This document shows, piece after piece, positions 27,691 to 36,726 of a stretch of 64,000 nt of DNA. Position 1 is the first letter of the stretch, and every line of letters starts with the position of its first letter. The notes below the pieces were generated by a model. It saw only the letters and a program-made list of their open reading frames with translations. It did not search any database and had not been told where the DNA came from. The stretch is from Dyella subtropica (GTDB lineage Bacteria > Pseudomonadota > Gammaproteobacteria > Xanthomonadales > Rhodanobacteraceae), in the NCBI RefSeq assembly GCF_026283965.1, contig NZ_JAPDPD010000020.1, forward strand, positions 41,918-105,917, written 5' to 3'. Made by a program: the position numbers and the translations under genes.

Positions 27691-28824
27691 TTAGGCGTTA
27701 TCCCGACAAGCCAGCCGGCCGTACTCGGCTAATCCGTTTTCCCTGAGGCTGGTCAGCTTCTTGCCGAATTTGTTCGCGGGAATTTCGACATACCTATGCA
27801 CAAGGAATGCAAGGAAGATGGTCAAGCCCAAGCTGATCATCCATGCAAACGTGAAGGAAATGCCCTTGCTGATCAGGATGGGCATGGCGACATACCCGAT
27901 CATGGAATGAATCAGATAGAGCGGAAAGCTGATGTCGGCCAGGAAGTCGATGAGCTTGTTTTCCTTGAACCTTTTGCGTAGCAGATAGCACAGGGAAAAC
28001 AGCATCAATGCATAAGTGTAGTTTTTCGTCAGCGCCCCATAGAGTCCTGTTTCATAGAAGGAATTAATGGTCACGAACAAGGCGTAGATGATGATCCCGT
28101 AACCAAGCGCGACCTTTGCGCTGAGCTCGCGATAGAGAACGTAATAAAACAGGCAGCCAAGGAACATGAACGTGATGTACTTCATGTCCGATACCGCATA
28201 TGAAATAAAGGATTCCGAATTCAGCCCGTGAGTCGAGAAGAAGGCAACGACGCAACACAAGGTCAGAATGCTAATAGACAGCATCATGACTTGATGGGCA
28301 TTTTTTCCGGCCAGGCTTAGTAGTGCAAAAACCACATAGAACTTGAGCTCCACAGCCAGTGACCAGCTCACGAAATCCAGTGAAGGCAATCCTGCCGCAC
28401 TGTGCACGAGCGGGAGATTTTTCGCCAGGAATGGCATGCTGATTCTGTCCGACAACGGTGTCGACCAGTACCACGAGCAGATGAAATACATGGCGATGCT
28501 TATCAGCAGACAGAACCAGTAGACGGGATAAATGCGGAAAAACCGCCTCGTCAGAAACTGACCAGTCGAAATATTTCTCAGGCTGATCGGGATGACAAAT
28601 CCGCTTATCAGAAAAAATACGGCGACACCGAAAACGCCGTAGAGGAATCCGCCCCATGCGGGTGACAATACATGCTGCGTGTATTCCGGCTTCAATGGCA
28701 CAAAACTCGCCGGCGTCCCGATCACCGCGCGCACGACGGGCGAGAAGAAGATCCCCCAATAGTGGTTGATGACGACCAGTAGCGCCGCAATCGCGCGCAG
28801 CTGATTAGCGAACCTGAGCTTCAT
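27691..28824 (-). CDS. Acyltransferase 3 family membrane protein
   Basis: The 377-residue protein has about ten hydrophobic segments. It opens with FANQLRAIAALLVVINHYWG, the family's N-terminal R...H region, with SGFVIPISLRN and RRFFRIYPVYW further on. Such integral membrane enzymes transfer acyl groups to surface sugars such as O-antigen or exopolysaccharide. It is the first gene past fliK, on the opposite strand, and is visibly richer in A+T than its flagellar neighbours, which suggests acquisition. The substrate is unknown. Confidence 0.88.
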   Translation of the reverse strand: MKLRFANQLRAIAALLVVINHYWGIFFSPVVRAVIGTPASFVPLKPEYTQHVLSPAWGGFLYGVFGVAVFFLISGFVIPISLRNISTGQFLTRRFFRIYPVYWFCLLISIAMYFICSWYWSTPLSDRISMPFLAKNLPLVHSAAGLPSLDFVSWSLAVELKFYVVFALLSLAGKNAHQVMMLSISILTLCCVVAFFSTHGLNSESFISYAVSDMKYITFMFLGCLFYYVLYRELSAKVALGYGIIIYALFVTINSFYETGLYGALTKNYTYALMLFSLCYLLRKRFKENKLIDFLADISFPLYLIHSMIGYVAMPILISKGISFTFAWMISLGLTIFLAFLVHRYVEIPANKFGKKLTSLRENGLAEYGRLACRDNA

Positions 28825-29249
28825 GCTTGTTGTCGATTGCTCGACGCGTTCAACATCTCGCGATCCGAACGGCGAGCTTGAAACCCGGATGAGTCCGCAT
28901 TTTCAACTTCCTCCCAAGATGAGCACGGCGACACCGTCCATCGATACGGCTCGCGACAATGAGCCAGCCTTATCGATTCGCTCTGTTAGTGCCTGACAAT
29001 GCCGAATGCGTTGCCATGCCGCTCTAAGTCAACCATATGTGTACGCCCAAACGGCACCCGTTTGAGGGTTTTGGTCGCGGTAGATCCTTCGCGGGTTGAG
29101 CTTCCTCATGATCAGCCGGAAAGAAAGTCTCGCCAGAAAGTGATCTCAAGTCCGCATGATGCGTCGGTTAACCAGGGATGGGAAATCACATCGGGCGCAG
29201 GCGTACGCCTACCCAGGCCCGATCCAGGATGGGCGGTGACTCTGTCATT
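28825..29249. other. Intergenic stretch without a supported gene
   Basis: No open frame here has a credible start, ribosome site or recognisable motif. The part nearest 28825 should hold the acyltransferase promoter. The part near 29170-29249 may be decayed N-terminal integrase coding sequence. Confidence 0.5.
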
Positions 29250-29695
29250 GAGCCGCGAATGGCCCCCCTCAAGGTCTGCGACCTGGCGCGCGAGGGTGGC
29301 CTGGGCGCTAGGGCTCAGATCATCCAGCGCAAGACAGGGAAAGCAGTTCAGTTCGAGCTAACCGAGCAAACCAGGCAGGCAGTCATGGACTGGATCAACA
29401 AGAAGGGGCTTGCCCGGGAGGACTATCTATTTCCCAGTAGGCAGCGGCCAGGATTCCACCTGTCCGCCGTCAGTACGCCCGGATTGTAAAGCGCTGGGCG
29501 GCAAGTGTCGGGCTACAGCCCGCCGACTACGGCACCCATTCGATGCGGCGCACAAAGCCGACCCTGATCTATCGGCGTACCCACAATCTGCGAGCCGTCC
29601 AGCTATTGCTTGGCCACACGAAGCTCGAGAGCACGGTGCGTTACTTGGCCATCGAGGTTGAAGATGCCCTTGCGCTGGCCGCCACTAAGGGCAGA
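29250..29695 (+). pseudogene. Broken tyrosine recombinase (integrase)
   Basis: Two frames together give the C-terminal half of an integrase. The first (to about 29465) reads PLKVCDLAREGG and IIQRKTGKAVQFELTEQTRQ. The second resumes at QYARIVKRWAASVGLQ and includes the H..R motif HSMRRT, LLLGHTKLESTVRYL and the likely nucleophile tyrosine. A frameshift lies near 29465 and the N-terminal region is missing or unreadable. The gene is therefore inactive. It supports a history of integration in the 27.7-46.5 kb block. Confidence 0.75.
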
Positions 29696-29874
29696 GAAGG
29701 AGACGCGGGCTGCGCTACTTACGATGGCGCGCGGCGAGTAGATGAATGTGCAAAGGGTCAGCTGCTCAACTCAGGGTGGGCTTTGGGCCTGCTCAAAATC
29801 TCTGGTTCGGTATTGAACCGCTCGCCCTCTGCGGGGGGTAAGCTTTTGGTTCCCGGTCGCTTACTTTGGTGTTG

Positions 29875-30051
29875 GGTTATCGCGACCTGGCCGCTTACGC
29901 AGCGGGCGTTCCACCTCGCTGCCGCGAGCCGGGTCACTTTCTCTTTGCTGGCCCACCCAGCCGCAGGAGCGGGTGCGAACATCGCAGCTGGCCCGAAGGG
30001 CGGAGGGTGTGGATGCCCGGAGTAAAGAGAAAGTATCCAAAGAGAAATGGC
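29875..30051 (+). repeat. Degenerate family A repeat (A5)
   Basis: Blocks shared with other A copies (ATCGCGACCTGGCCGC, GTCACTTTCTCTTTGC, AAAGAGAAAGTATCC) are present. The loop of the hairpin, short elsewhere, is here replaced by about 70 bases that contain further small stems. This covers the gap between the integrase remnant and the LysR gene. No gene is supported. Confidence 0.6.
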
Positions 30052-30158
30052 CCAAGAGCAGGCGGTGTGCTCTGTAGCTGTGTCTTATCCAGTGTCAGGC
30101 GTAGGGATGGTTTCCAGATGTATCGCCTTCGCCTTTTGCATAGACGCCGCACGCTCGC

Positions 30159-31112
30159 CTAGCAAGCGCTCTTCGCCGAATACCCATCCATCCTCCAGCC
30201 GGGCGTACGCTTCCAAACCGCGCCGAAATAGTCGAGAAATACGCGCACCTTGGCTGGCACGTAGGCGCGCTTGGCCATCACCGCGTAGATGCCGAGATCC
30301 GCAAACTTCCAATGTGGCATAACCACTTCGAGCCGGCCGGACGCAATGTCGTCGGCGACGGCGAATTCCGGAATGCGGACGATGCCCGCGCCGGAGAGCG
30401 CCGCTGCGCGCAGCGCGATCGACGAATTCGCCTCCAGGCGCGTGGTCAGTGCGATGCGCACCATTTCTTCCCCTTGTTGGAGCTCCCAGGCCCGGCCCAG
30501 CGGAGTCAAGGAAAAGTGCAGGCACGCATGCGCGTGCAATTGGCTCGGATGAGTCGGCTTGCCATGCTTATCGAGATACTCGGGCGCTGCGCACAACAGC
30601 ACGTGTGTGCCGCCGATGCGCCGCGCAACCAGACTCGATGCATCGAGTTGCGCAGCGATGCGCAGGGCGACGTCGAGCCCTTCGAGGACGATGTCCCTTG
30701 GCCGGTCGTCGAACTGCAGATCGAGGTCGATCTGCGGATACGCCTTGAGAAAGCCGCCAACCCAGGGCGCAACGTGCAGCAGACCAAACGTCATCGGCGT
30801 GGTGACTCTTAACCGCCCTCGCGCGACGGTCTGCGTGCCGGCCACCGCGTCCTGCGCGGCGCGCGCCGCAGCCAGGGCGGTTTGCGCATGCTGCAGATAC
30901 GCCTGTCCCGCTTCCGTAAGGCTGAGTTGACGCGTGGTCCGTTGCAGCAGACGCGCGCCGAGTCGCCGCTCCAGCGTCGACACTTGCTTGCTCACGGCCG
31001 CCTTGGACAACTCAAGGCTTTCGCTCGCCCGCACGAAGCTGCCGAGTTCGGCCACGCGCACGAAAGCAATCAAGCCGGTCAGGTCGAGCATGGAGTCATT
31101 GATTGTTGACAT
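30159..31112 (-). CDS. LysR-family transcriptional regulator
   Basis: The protein is 317 residues. An N-terminal winged helix-turn-helix (about 9-68) includes ASESLELSKAAVSKQVSTLE and LGARLLQRTTRQLSLTEAG. A periplasmic-binding-like effector domain follows (about 95-300). It diverges from the EamA transporter gene with an 86-base gap, a standard LysR layout, so that transporter and the isochorismatase-like gene are its likely targets. An internal ATG seven codons in is an alternative start. Confidence 0.88.
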   Translation of the reverse strand: MSTINDSMLDLTGLIAFVRVAELGSFVRASESLELSKAAVSKQVSTLERRLGARLLQRTTRQLSLTEAGQAYLQHAQTALAAARAAQDAVAGTQTVARGRLRVTTPMTFGLLHVAPWVGGFLKAYPQIDLDLQFDDRPRDIVLEGLDVALRIAAQLDASSLVARRIGGTHVLLCAAPEYLDKHGKPTHPSQLHAHACLHFSLTPLGRAWELQQGEEMVRIALTTRLEANSSIALRAAALSGAGIVRIPEFAVADDIASGRLEVVMPHWKFADLGIYAVMAKRAYVPAKVRVFLDYFGAVWKRTPGWRMDGYSAKSAC

Positions 31113-31198
31113 GAAGAAACAGTGTGTCAGCGCCGCGGCGGATTATGGCACGCGGTCATATTGCTATTTTCCCCGCGCTTGCTCGAAGGGAATCCGGT

Positions 31199-32128
31199 AT
31201 GAATTACACGGTGCTCCAACGCATCGCACTGACGCTCCTCACGGGAGGATTGACGGGCACGAGCTTCGTACTGACCAAGATGCTGCTCGGCGCAGGTGTC
31301 GACCAGATCACGGTTTCGTTCGTGCAGCTCGCTGGCGCAAGCGCGGTGCTGCTGACCGCACTGCGGTTTCGCGGCACTGCACCGACGTTGAACGGCGGGG
31401 TGCTGCGCTATTTCTCGATCGCTTCACTGATAGCCCTCGCGGCTGGGCCATTACTGGGTAACTGGGTGCTGGGCCGGATTCCGGCCGCGATCTTCACGGT
31501 CGTGGTGACGTTCTCTCCGATGTTCACCACATTGCTGACGGCTTTGATCGAGCGCCGCCTTCCTTCGATCAATGCATTGATCGGTGTGCTGCTCGGCCTG
31601 AGCGGCGCGCTGCTGGTGCTGCTGCCGCGAGTGCGCGTTGCCCCGCACGGCGAGGCTTTCGCTCTGTGCCTCGCGCTCGGCGTGCCGATGCTTCTCGCCG
31701 TTGGCAACATCTATCGCTCGCGCTACTGGCCTCCGCAGCTCGCCCCTGCCGCCGCTTCCGCGGGCGCGCTTGCCGTGCAGGGCGTGCTGCTGGCGCCAGT
31801 GTTTGCCGTCAGGCCTCACGTCGCCGCCGCGACCATATGGTCCGCCGCGCCGCTGTTCGCGCTGTCGATCCTTGTCACTGTCGCCGCGAACGTAAGCGGC
31901 TCCACCCTGCAGCGTGTCGCTGGCGCTACCGCCTACAGCCAGATCGGTTATGTGATCGCCCTCACCGGTGTGGTCGCAGGCACCATCCTCTTTCACGAAT
32001 CGCTCGACGCCACGTTCTGGCCAGCCCTTGCGCTGGTCTTCGCAGGCATTGTGCTCACCAATCGCGCGTGGCGACCCGCGCACGCTGTTCCGCTCGTTCC
32101 GTTGACCTTTCGCAGGAGTGATTCATGA
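31199..32128 (+). CDS. EamA/DMT-family transporter
   Basis: The 309-residue membrane protein has about ten hydrophobic helices in two similar halves, the EamA arrangement, with ALLVLLPRVRV at the junction and SQIGYVIALTGVVAGTILFH in the second half. Members export metabolites or amino acids; the cargo here is unknown. ATG 31199 follows AAGGGAAT. The end overlaps the isochorismatase-like gene by four bases, suggesting a joint transcript under the divergent LysR gene. Confidence 0.83.
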   Translation: MNYTVLQRIALTLLTGGLTGTSFVLTKMLLGAGVDQITVSFVQLAGASAVLLTALRFRGTAPTLNGGVLRYFSIASLIALAAGPLLGNWVLGRIPAAIFTVVVTFSPMFTTLLTALIERRLPSINALIGVLLGLSGALLVLLPRVRVAPHGEAFALCLALGVPMLLAVGNIYRSRYWPPQLAPAAASAGALAVQGVLLAPVFAVRPHVAAATIWSAAPLFALSILVTVAANVSGSTLQRVAGATAYSQIGYVIALTGVVAGTILFHESLDATFWPALALVFAGIVLTNRAWRPAHAVPLVPLTFRRSDS

Positions 32129-32820
32129 AACGCAGATTTTCCGCGGCTGTCCTCGCCATCGCCCTGGCCTTCATCGGGCACGCCGCCCATGCCAGCCAGC
32201 TCGACCCTCTCACGCCGGAGAACAGCGTTGTGCTGATGGTCGACTATCAGCCGCAATTTGTGTTCTCGGTGCAGTCCATCGACGTGAATAAGTTGATCAA
32301 CAACGCCGAAGGTCTGAGCCTGGCGGCTAAGGTGTTCAACGTGCCGACGTTCTACGCCACGGTCAGCGCGAACCAGTTCGGCGGGCAATTCTTCCATCAA
32401 CTCACCGACGCGCGGCCGGACGTGAAGCCCTTCGACCGTAGCGTGATCGACCCCATGCAGTACGCCCCACTGCACGACGCCATCGCCAAGAGCGGACGCA
32501 AGAAGCTACTTGTCAGCGGATTGTGGACGGATTCGTGCGTGACCTTGCCGGTGCTTTCCGCGCTCAAGGAAGGCTATGAGGTCTACGTCGTCGTCGACGC
32601 CAGCGGCGACGTGTCGAAAGAGTCCCACGACATGGCCGTGCAGCGAATGATCAAGGCCGGTGCCATTCCGGTAACGTGGCTCGCGGTGATGCTCGAGTGG
32701 CAGGGGGACTGGAAGCGCCACGACAGCGCAGTCCAGGTGCAGAAGATTGCGCAGACCCACGGCGGCGCGTGGGGTCAGGGCATCGACTATTTCCAGACCA
32801 TGGTCGCGCCGAAACGCTGA
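32125..32820 (+). CDS. Exported isochorismatase-family hydrolase
   Basis: The 231-residue precursor has a Sec signal peptide (MKRRFSAAVLAIALAFIGHA, cleavage near HAS). The cysteine-hydrolase fold that follows has the putative catalytic Asp40 in MVDYQPQF and Cys138 in SGLWTDSCVTLP. The family cleaves amides or vinyl ethers; the signal peptide makes this a periplasmic member and unlikely to act on cytosolic isochorismate. It is translationally coupled to the transporter gene. Confidence 0.85.
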   Translation: MKRRFSAAVLAIALAFIGHAAHASQLDPLTPENSVVLMVDYQPQFVFSVQSIDVNKLINNAEGLSLAAKVFNVPTFYATVSANQFGGQFFHQLTDARPDVKPFDRSVIDPMQYAPLHDAIAKSGRKKLLVSGLWTDSCVTLPVLSALKEGYEVYVVVDASGDVSKESHDMAVQRMIKAGAIPVTWLAVMLEWQGDWKRHDSAVQVQKIAQTHGGAWGQGIDYFQTMVAPKR

Positions 32821-32944
32821 TTGCCCGCAGCCGCCAGCGGCGCCGATGGCCGATCCGGGGATTCTCACCGGATCGGCTATTGAAACGAAATCGACATCAA
32901 AAAAAGTAAAGTTGTCGGAACGACACATCAAGGATAGCCAACGC

Positions 32945-33790
32945 ATGTCATCGAACAAAACCTGGTTCATCACCGGCGCGTCGTCGGGCTTCGGCCGCGC
33001 CTTCGCCGAGCACGCGATCAGCCGTGGGTACAACGTCGTCGCCTCCGCGCGCAATGTCGACAGGCTGCAGGACCTCGTCGCTCTTGCGCCCAGCCGTGTT
33101 CTTACCGTGCGCCTTGATGTCAATCGGACTCAAGACATCCAGCCCGCCATCGATGCGGCCGTCACACGCTTCGGCCGCATCGACGTGCTGATCAACAACG
33201 CCGGTTATGGCGTGGTCGGCGCGGTCGAGGAGACTCCGGAAGCGGAATGGCGCGCAATCATGGACACCAATTTCTTCGGTGCCATCGCCGTGACGCAGGC
33301 GGCGCTGCCCGTGCTGCGTGAGCAGCGTTCGGGGGCCATCGTGAACATCTCCAGCCTCGGCGGCCAGTTGTCGTTCGCTGGCTTCAGCGCCTACTCGGCG
33401 TCGAAGTTCGCGCTCGAAGGCGCATCGGAGGCACTGGCCATGGAGTTGGCGCCGTTCGGCATCAAGGTGCTCGTCGTTGAGCCCGGCGCGTTCCGCACCG
33501 AACTCATGGGCGATGCCACGCGCCGCATGACACCCATGCAAGCTTATGAGACGACAGTCGGCGGCACGCGCGCGCTGGCCAGCGGGATGCACGGCACCCA
33601 GCAGGGTGACCCGCGCAAGGCGGCTGCCGCAATCGAAAAAGCACTCGATGCACCGGTAACGCCGCTGCGTCTGCAGCTCGGTGCCGACGCCGTTGAGGCC
33701 GTGCGCAATCACGCCGAAGCGCTGCTGCGCGACCTGGCGCAGTGGCAGGACGTCGCGGTAGCCACACGCATCGACGACGCTGAGATTTGA
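32945..33790 (+). CDS. Short-chain dehydrogenase/reductase
   Basis: This 281-residue protein has the classical SDR motifs: TGASSGFG for NAD(P) binding, NNAG, a serine in VNISSLGG, and YSASK with the catalytic Tyr and Lys. The C-terminal extension resembles proteins of the oxidoreductase group with about 280 residues. ATG 32945 follows AAGGATAG. It lies 124 bases after the isochorismatase-like gene. The substrate is unknown. Confidence 0.88.
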   Translation: MSSNKTWFITGASSGFGRAFAEHAISRGYNVVASARNVDRLQDLVALAPSRVLTVRLDVNRTQDIQPAIDAAVTRFGRIDVLINNAGYGVVGAVEETPEAEWRAIMDTNFFGAIAVTQAALPVLREQRSGAIVNISSLGGQLSFAGFSAYSASKFALEGASEALAMELAPFGIKVLVVEPGAFRTELMGDATRRMTPMQAYETTVGGTRALASGMHGTQQGDPRKAAAAIEKALDAPVTPLRLQLGADAVEAVRNHAEALLRDLAQWQDVAVATRIDDAEI

Positions 33791-33890
33791 ATCGCCTAAG
33801 TGCAGCGAGCCCATGCACTTCCGTCTTTCAATGACCATCTGATAGGGTCCGCCTCGCTTTGTTCAAACGGAACAACACGAGGGGACTTTT

Positions 33891-34655
33891 ATGACGGTAG
33901 TTGCACGACCGCTAGCAGGGAAGGTTGCACTTATCACGGGTAGCGCTCGGAATATGGGGCGAGCCTTTGCGGTGGCACTTGGGCGCTTGGGTGCCGACAT
34001 TGCCGTGCACTACCACGGGGCGTCGGCAAAAGACGATGCGGAGGAAACGGCTCGTCTCGTAAAGGAACATGGAGCTCAGGCGGTCGTCGTCCACGGGGAC
34101 CTCGCTGAGCCGCAAGTGGTGCGGCAGATGTTCGACGAAGCACTAGGTGCTTTGGGGCGCGTTGATATTGTGATCAACAATGCCGGCCTGGTCATCAAGA
34201 AGCCATTCGTGGATATCACCGAAGCTGACTTCGACCGCTCCTTCGGCATCAATGCGAAGGCGGCGTTTTTCGTGATGCAAGAGGCCGCGCGTCGCATTTC
34301 GGACAATGGCCGGATCATCAACATGGGCACGACGATCTTGGGCGCGACGATCCCGTTCTATTCGATCTATGCAGGCGCGAAAGCAGCGTTGGAGGATTTC
34401 ACGCGCTCCCTTGCCAGAGAGATCGGTCATCGGGGCGTCACTGTGAATGTCGTCGCGCCGGGACCCATTGATACGGCGTTCTATCATGGCGCGGAGACGC
34501 CCGAATCGGTCGCGCGCGCCACGGGCGCCAGTGTTGCCGGCCGCCTGGGACGTGTTGAGGATGTCGTTCCGTTGATCGAATTCCTTGCCTCGCCGCAGTC
34601 CCAATGGGTTACTGCACAGACGCTCTTCATCAACGGCGGATACCTGGCCCGCTGA
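33891..34655 (+). CDS. Short-chain dehydrogenase/reductase
   Basis: The 254-residue SDR has TGSARNMGRAFA at the cofactor site, NNAG, a Thr-rich strand MGTTILG where the catalytic Ser usually sits, and YAGAK as the Tyr/Lys pair. It ends with the usual FINGGYLAR. ATG 33891 follows GAGGGGAC. The change from Ser to Thr near the active site may be tolerated or may alter activity. It is distinct from the SDR just upstream. Confidence 0.88.
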   Translation: MTVVARPLAGKVALITGSARNMGRAFAVALGRLGADIAVHYHGASAKDDAEETARLVKEHGAQAVVVHGDLAEPQVVRQMFDEALGALGRVDIVINNAGLVIKKPFVDITEADFDRSFGINAKAAFFVMQEAARRISDNGRIINMGTTILGATIPFYSIYAGAKAALEDFTRSLAREIGHRGVTVNVVAPGPIDTAFYHGAETPESVARATGASVAGRLGRVEDVVPLIEFLASPQSQWVTAQTLFINGGYLAR

Positions 34656-34700
34656 ATCCTGTTCTTTTGTGTTGCCCGGCGGGTCTTCAGAAGGGGACCT

Positions 34701-34882
34701 TAGCGTCGAAGCTCAGCTGGCGCGATGTTCCCCTCCCCCTGCTCGCAGGGGGAGGTCGGGAGGGGGTGAGCACTTGCGAAAACCTCTCCCGAAACGCTTT
34801 CTCAAGTACTCACCCCTCCCCAGCCCTCCCCTGCGAGCAGGGGAGGGAGCCCAAAGCTCGCGCCAGTTGTGATTCGACGCTA
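34701..34882. repeat. Family B palindromic repeat (B2), MITE-like, best-preserved ends
   Basis: Outer ends TAGCGTCGAA and TTCGACGCTA are perfect inverted repeats. Next inside, AGCTCAGCTGGCGCGA pairs with TCGCGCCAGTTGTG, followed by the C-rich arms and the GTGAGCACTTG / CAAGTACTCAC core. At 182 bp with terminal inverted repeats of about 24 bp and no coding capacity, it has the form of a miniature transposable element. Confidence 0.75.
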
Positions 34883-34947
34883 GTCAGGCAGGAAGATCCC
34901 GTGGCTCGACTTGGTCAAATTTATTCTCGAGACCTCCCTGCACGTTC

Positions 34948-35508
34948 CTAAGAGCGAACGCGCCGCCATACGACCTCGCCATGGGCGCCCTCGGCCGCAC
35001 CGCTCGACGGCTTGGCCACGCTATAGGTCAATTCGTCGCCATGGATGGTGTAACTTGAGTCTCCGCTCTTGCCATCCCAATTCGGGAACGATGCGCGCAA
35101 GATGTGACTGTGCATGACGTTGGCGTCGGCACTGACGTGGCCGAAATGGGCATTGCTATCCATCGAGGCGGCACGGTATTCGTCTGCCGTTCCCTTGGAT
35201 TTGTCGTTCACCGCGAATGGCATTCGCTTCGCCCGCACAATCTGCATCATGTAGTCGCCCTGGGCATCGATAAGCCACATGCCCTCTGGGTGAGGGCCAT
35301 ATAGCTCTACGCGGTGGCCATCGGGGTAGACATTGTCGCAGCGGACGAGCGTCCAGGCGCCAATCAGTTCCTTCGGCACCACAGCGTGATCACTGACTGT
35401 TTCACTGTGTCTCATCGCCTTATCTTGGGCGGGCGCGGCGGCCAGGATCGGCGATGCGATCGTCGGGGCGAGGAAAGAGACGAGCAGCAGGAGTTTTGCG
35501 CGTGACAT
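34948..35508 (-). CDS. Exported lipocalin-like domain protein
   Basis: The 186-residue precursor begins MSRAKLLLLVSFLAPTIASP, a Sec signal peptide. The mature part has ELIGAWTLVRCDNVYPDGHR and MWLIDAQGDYMMQIVRAKR, the pattern of the bacterial lipocalin-like family (Lipocalin_5). The binding partner is unknown. The start was set at 35508 because upstream in-frame codons precede the signal peptide. It diverges from a LysR gene, which may control it. Confidence 0.75.
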   Translation of the reverse strand: MSRAKLLLLVSFLAPTIASPILAAAPAQDKAMRHSETVSDHAVVPKELIGAWTLVRCDNVYPDGHRVELYGPHPEGMWLIDAQGDYMMQIVRAKRMPFAVNDKSKGTADEYRAASMDSNAHFGHVSADANVMHSHILRASFPNWDGKSGDSSYTIHGDELTYSVAKPSSGAAEGAHGEVVWRRVRS

Positions 35509-35645
35509 GGCGGCACCTTGGGTGAGGGGAGGTGGCATCGTCTCCCGCGCTTTCCGTTTTGATAATAGGCTTCGATCTTCATTGACCTTCAAATACCATT
35601 TGAAGATCATCCCACCCGCGCTTTCCGCACCCAGGACCGGACCTC

Positions 35646-36569
35646 ATGAACCGCCTCAGCGACATGCAGCTCCTCGTTGATGCGGCTGACCTCAGCAGCC
35701 TGTCGGCTGCCGGGCGCCGGGCGGGGCTCTCGCCTGCCGCCGCCAGCGCCTGCGTGCAACGAGTCGAGGCCATGCTCGGCGCGCGGCTCTTCGAACGTAC
35801 GACCCGTCAATTGCGCCTGACCGATGAAGGGCGCATCTACATCGCGTCCTGCCGGGTCGCTATCGAGACCATGAGGGAAGCCGAGCGCGCGGTTCGCAGC
35901 GGCACCGACGGTATGAGCGGGACGCTGCGTATATCGGCGCCTTCCGATCTGGGGCGCAACCTGCTGGTCTACATCCTCGACAGTTTCATGGACCTGCACC
36001 CGAAGGTGCGCATTGTCCTGACGCTATCGGATTCGCTCTCACGTTTCGTGCCGGATGACATCGACGTAGCCATCCGCGTCGGCCCCTTGGAGAACAGCGA
36101 CCTTGTCGCGCGTCACCTTGCCGATAGCTGGCGCGTGGTGTGCGCTTCGCCAACGTGCATAGCGACCCATGGGATGCCAAAGCATCCCGAGGATCTCGTC
36201 GAATTGCCGACACTGGTACTAACCACAAGTGCTGGACCACGAAATGAGTGGCGTCTTGGGGAAGTCGTCGTGCGGGTTCAGCGATATCACGAGTGCACCG
36301 ACAGCGAAGTGATACGCAACTGGGCTGTTCTCGGTCGCGGGTTCGCCTATCGGCAGCTTTGGGCGGTGGCGGCGGATGTACGCGAAGGACGGTTGATGCT
36401 GGCCAATGCACCAGCGTGGTCCGCGCCCACGCCCATCCATGCGGTGTACCACCCGAACGTCTTTCAGCCGCCGCGCATCCGTCGGTTCGTCGATTTTCTA
36501 CACGCCGAGATGACGCGGCGGCTTCCGCCAAATGCCGACGATGCCATCGCGTTTTCAGCGACAAGGTGA
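35646..36569 (+). CDS. LysR-family transcriptional regulator
   Basis: The protein is 307 residues. The N-terminal helix-turn-helix has SAAGRRAGLSPAAASACVQR and LGARLFERTTRQLRLTDEG. The effector domain (about 88-295) includes DIDVAIRVGPLENSDLVAR, typical of the CrgA/DsdC-like LysR group. It diverges from the lipocalin-like gene, with 137 bases between starts. Its ligand cannot be told from sequence. Confidence 0.87.
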   Translation: MNRLSDMQLLVDAADLSSLSAAGRRAGLSPAAASACVQRVEAMLGARLFERTTRQLRLTDEGRIYIASCRVAIETMREAERAVRSGTDGMSGTLRISAPSDLGRNLLVYILDSFMDLHPKVRIVLTLSDSLSRFVPDDIDVAIRVGPLENSDLVARHLADSWRVVCASPTCIATHGMPKHPEDLVELPTLVLTTSAGPRNEWRLGEVVVRVQRYHECTDSEVIRNWAVLGRGFAYRQLWAVAADVREGRLMLANAPAWSAPTPIHAVYHPNVFQPPRIRRFVDFLHAEMTRRLPPNADDAIAFSATR

Positions 36570-36726
36570 TCGCGCCGATGGCCGCTGGAAAACGGGACGG
36601 AAGTAGCTAGTTGGACGGGGGCAGCGCTTAACTGTCTCCATCCCGTTTTTTGGATGCACTACACCGAAAGCCAGAAGACGCTGATGTGGGGTCGGAGCCG
36701 CGTGTGCTGATGGTCTGCACGAATGA

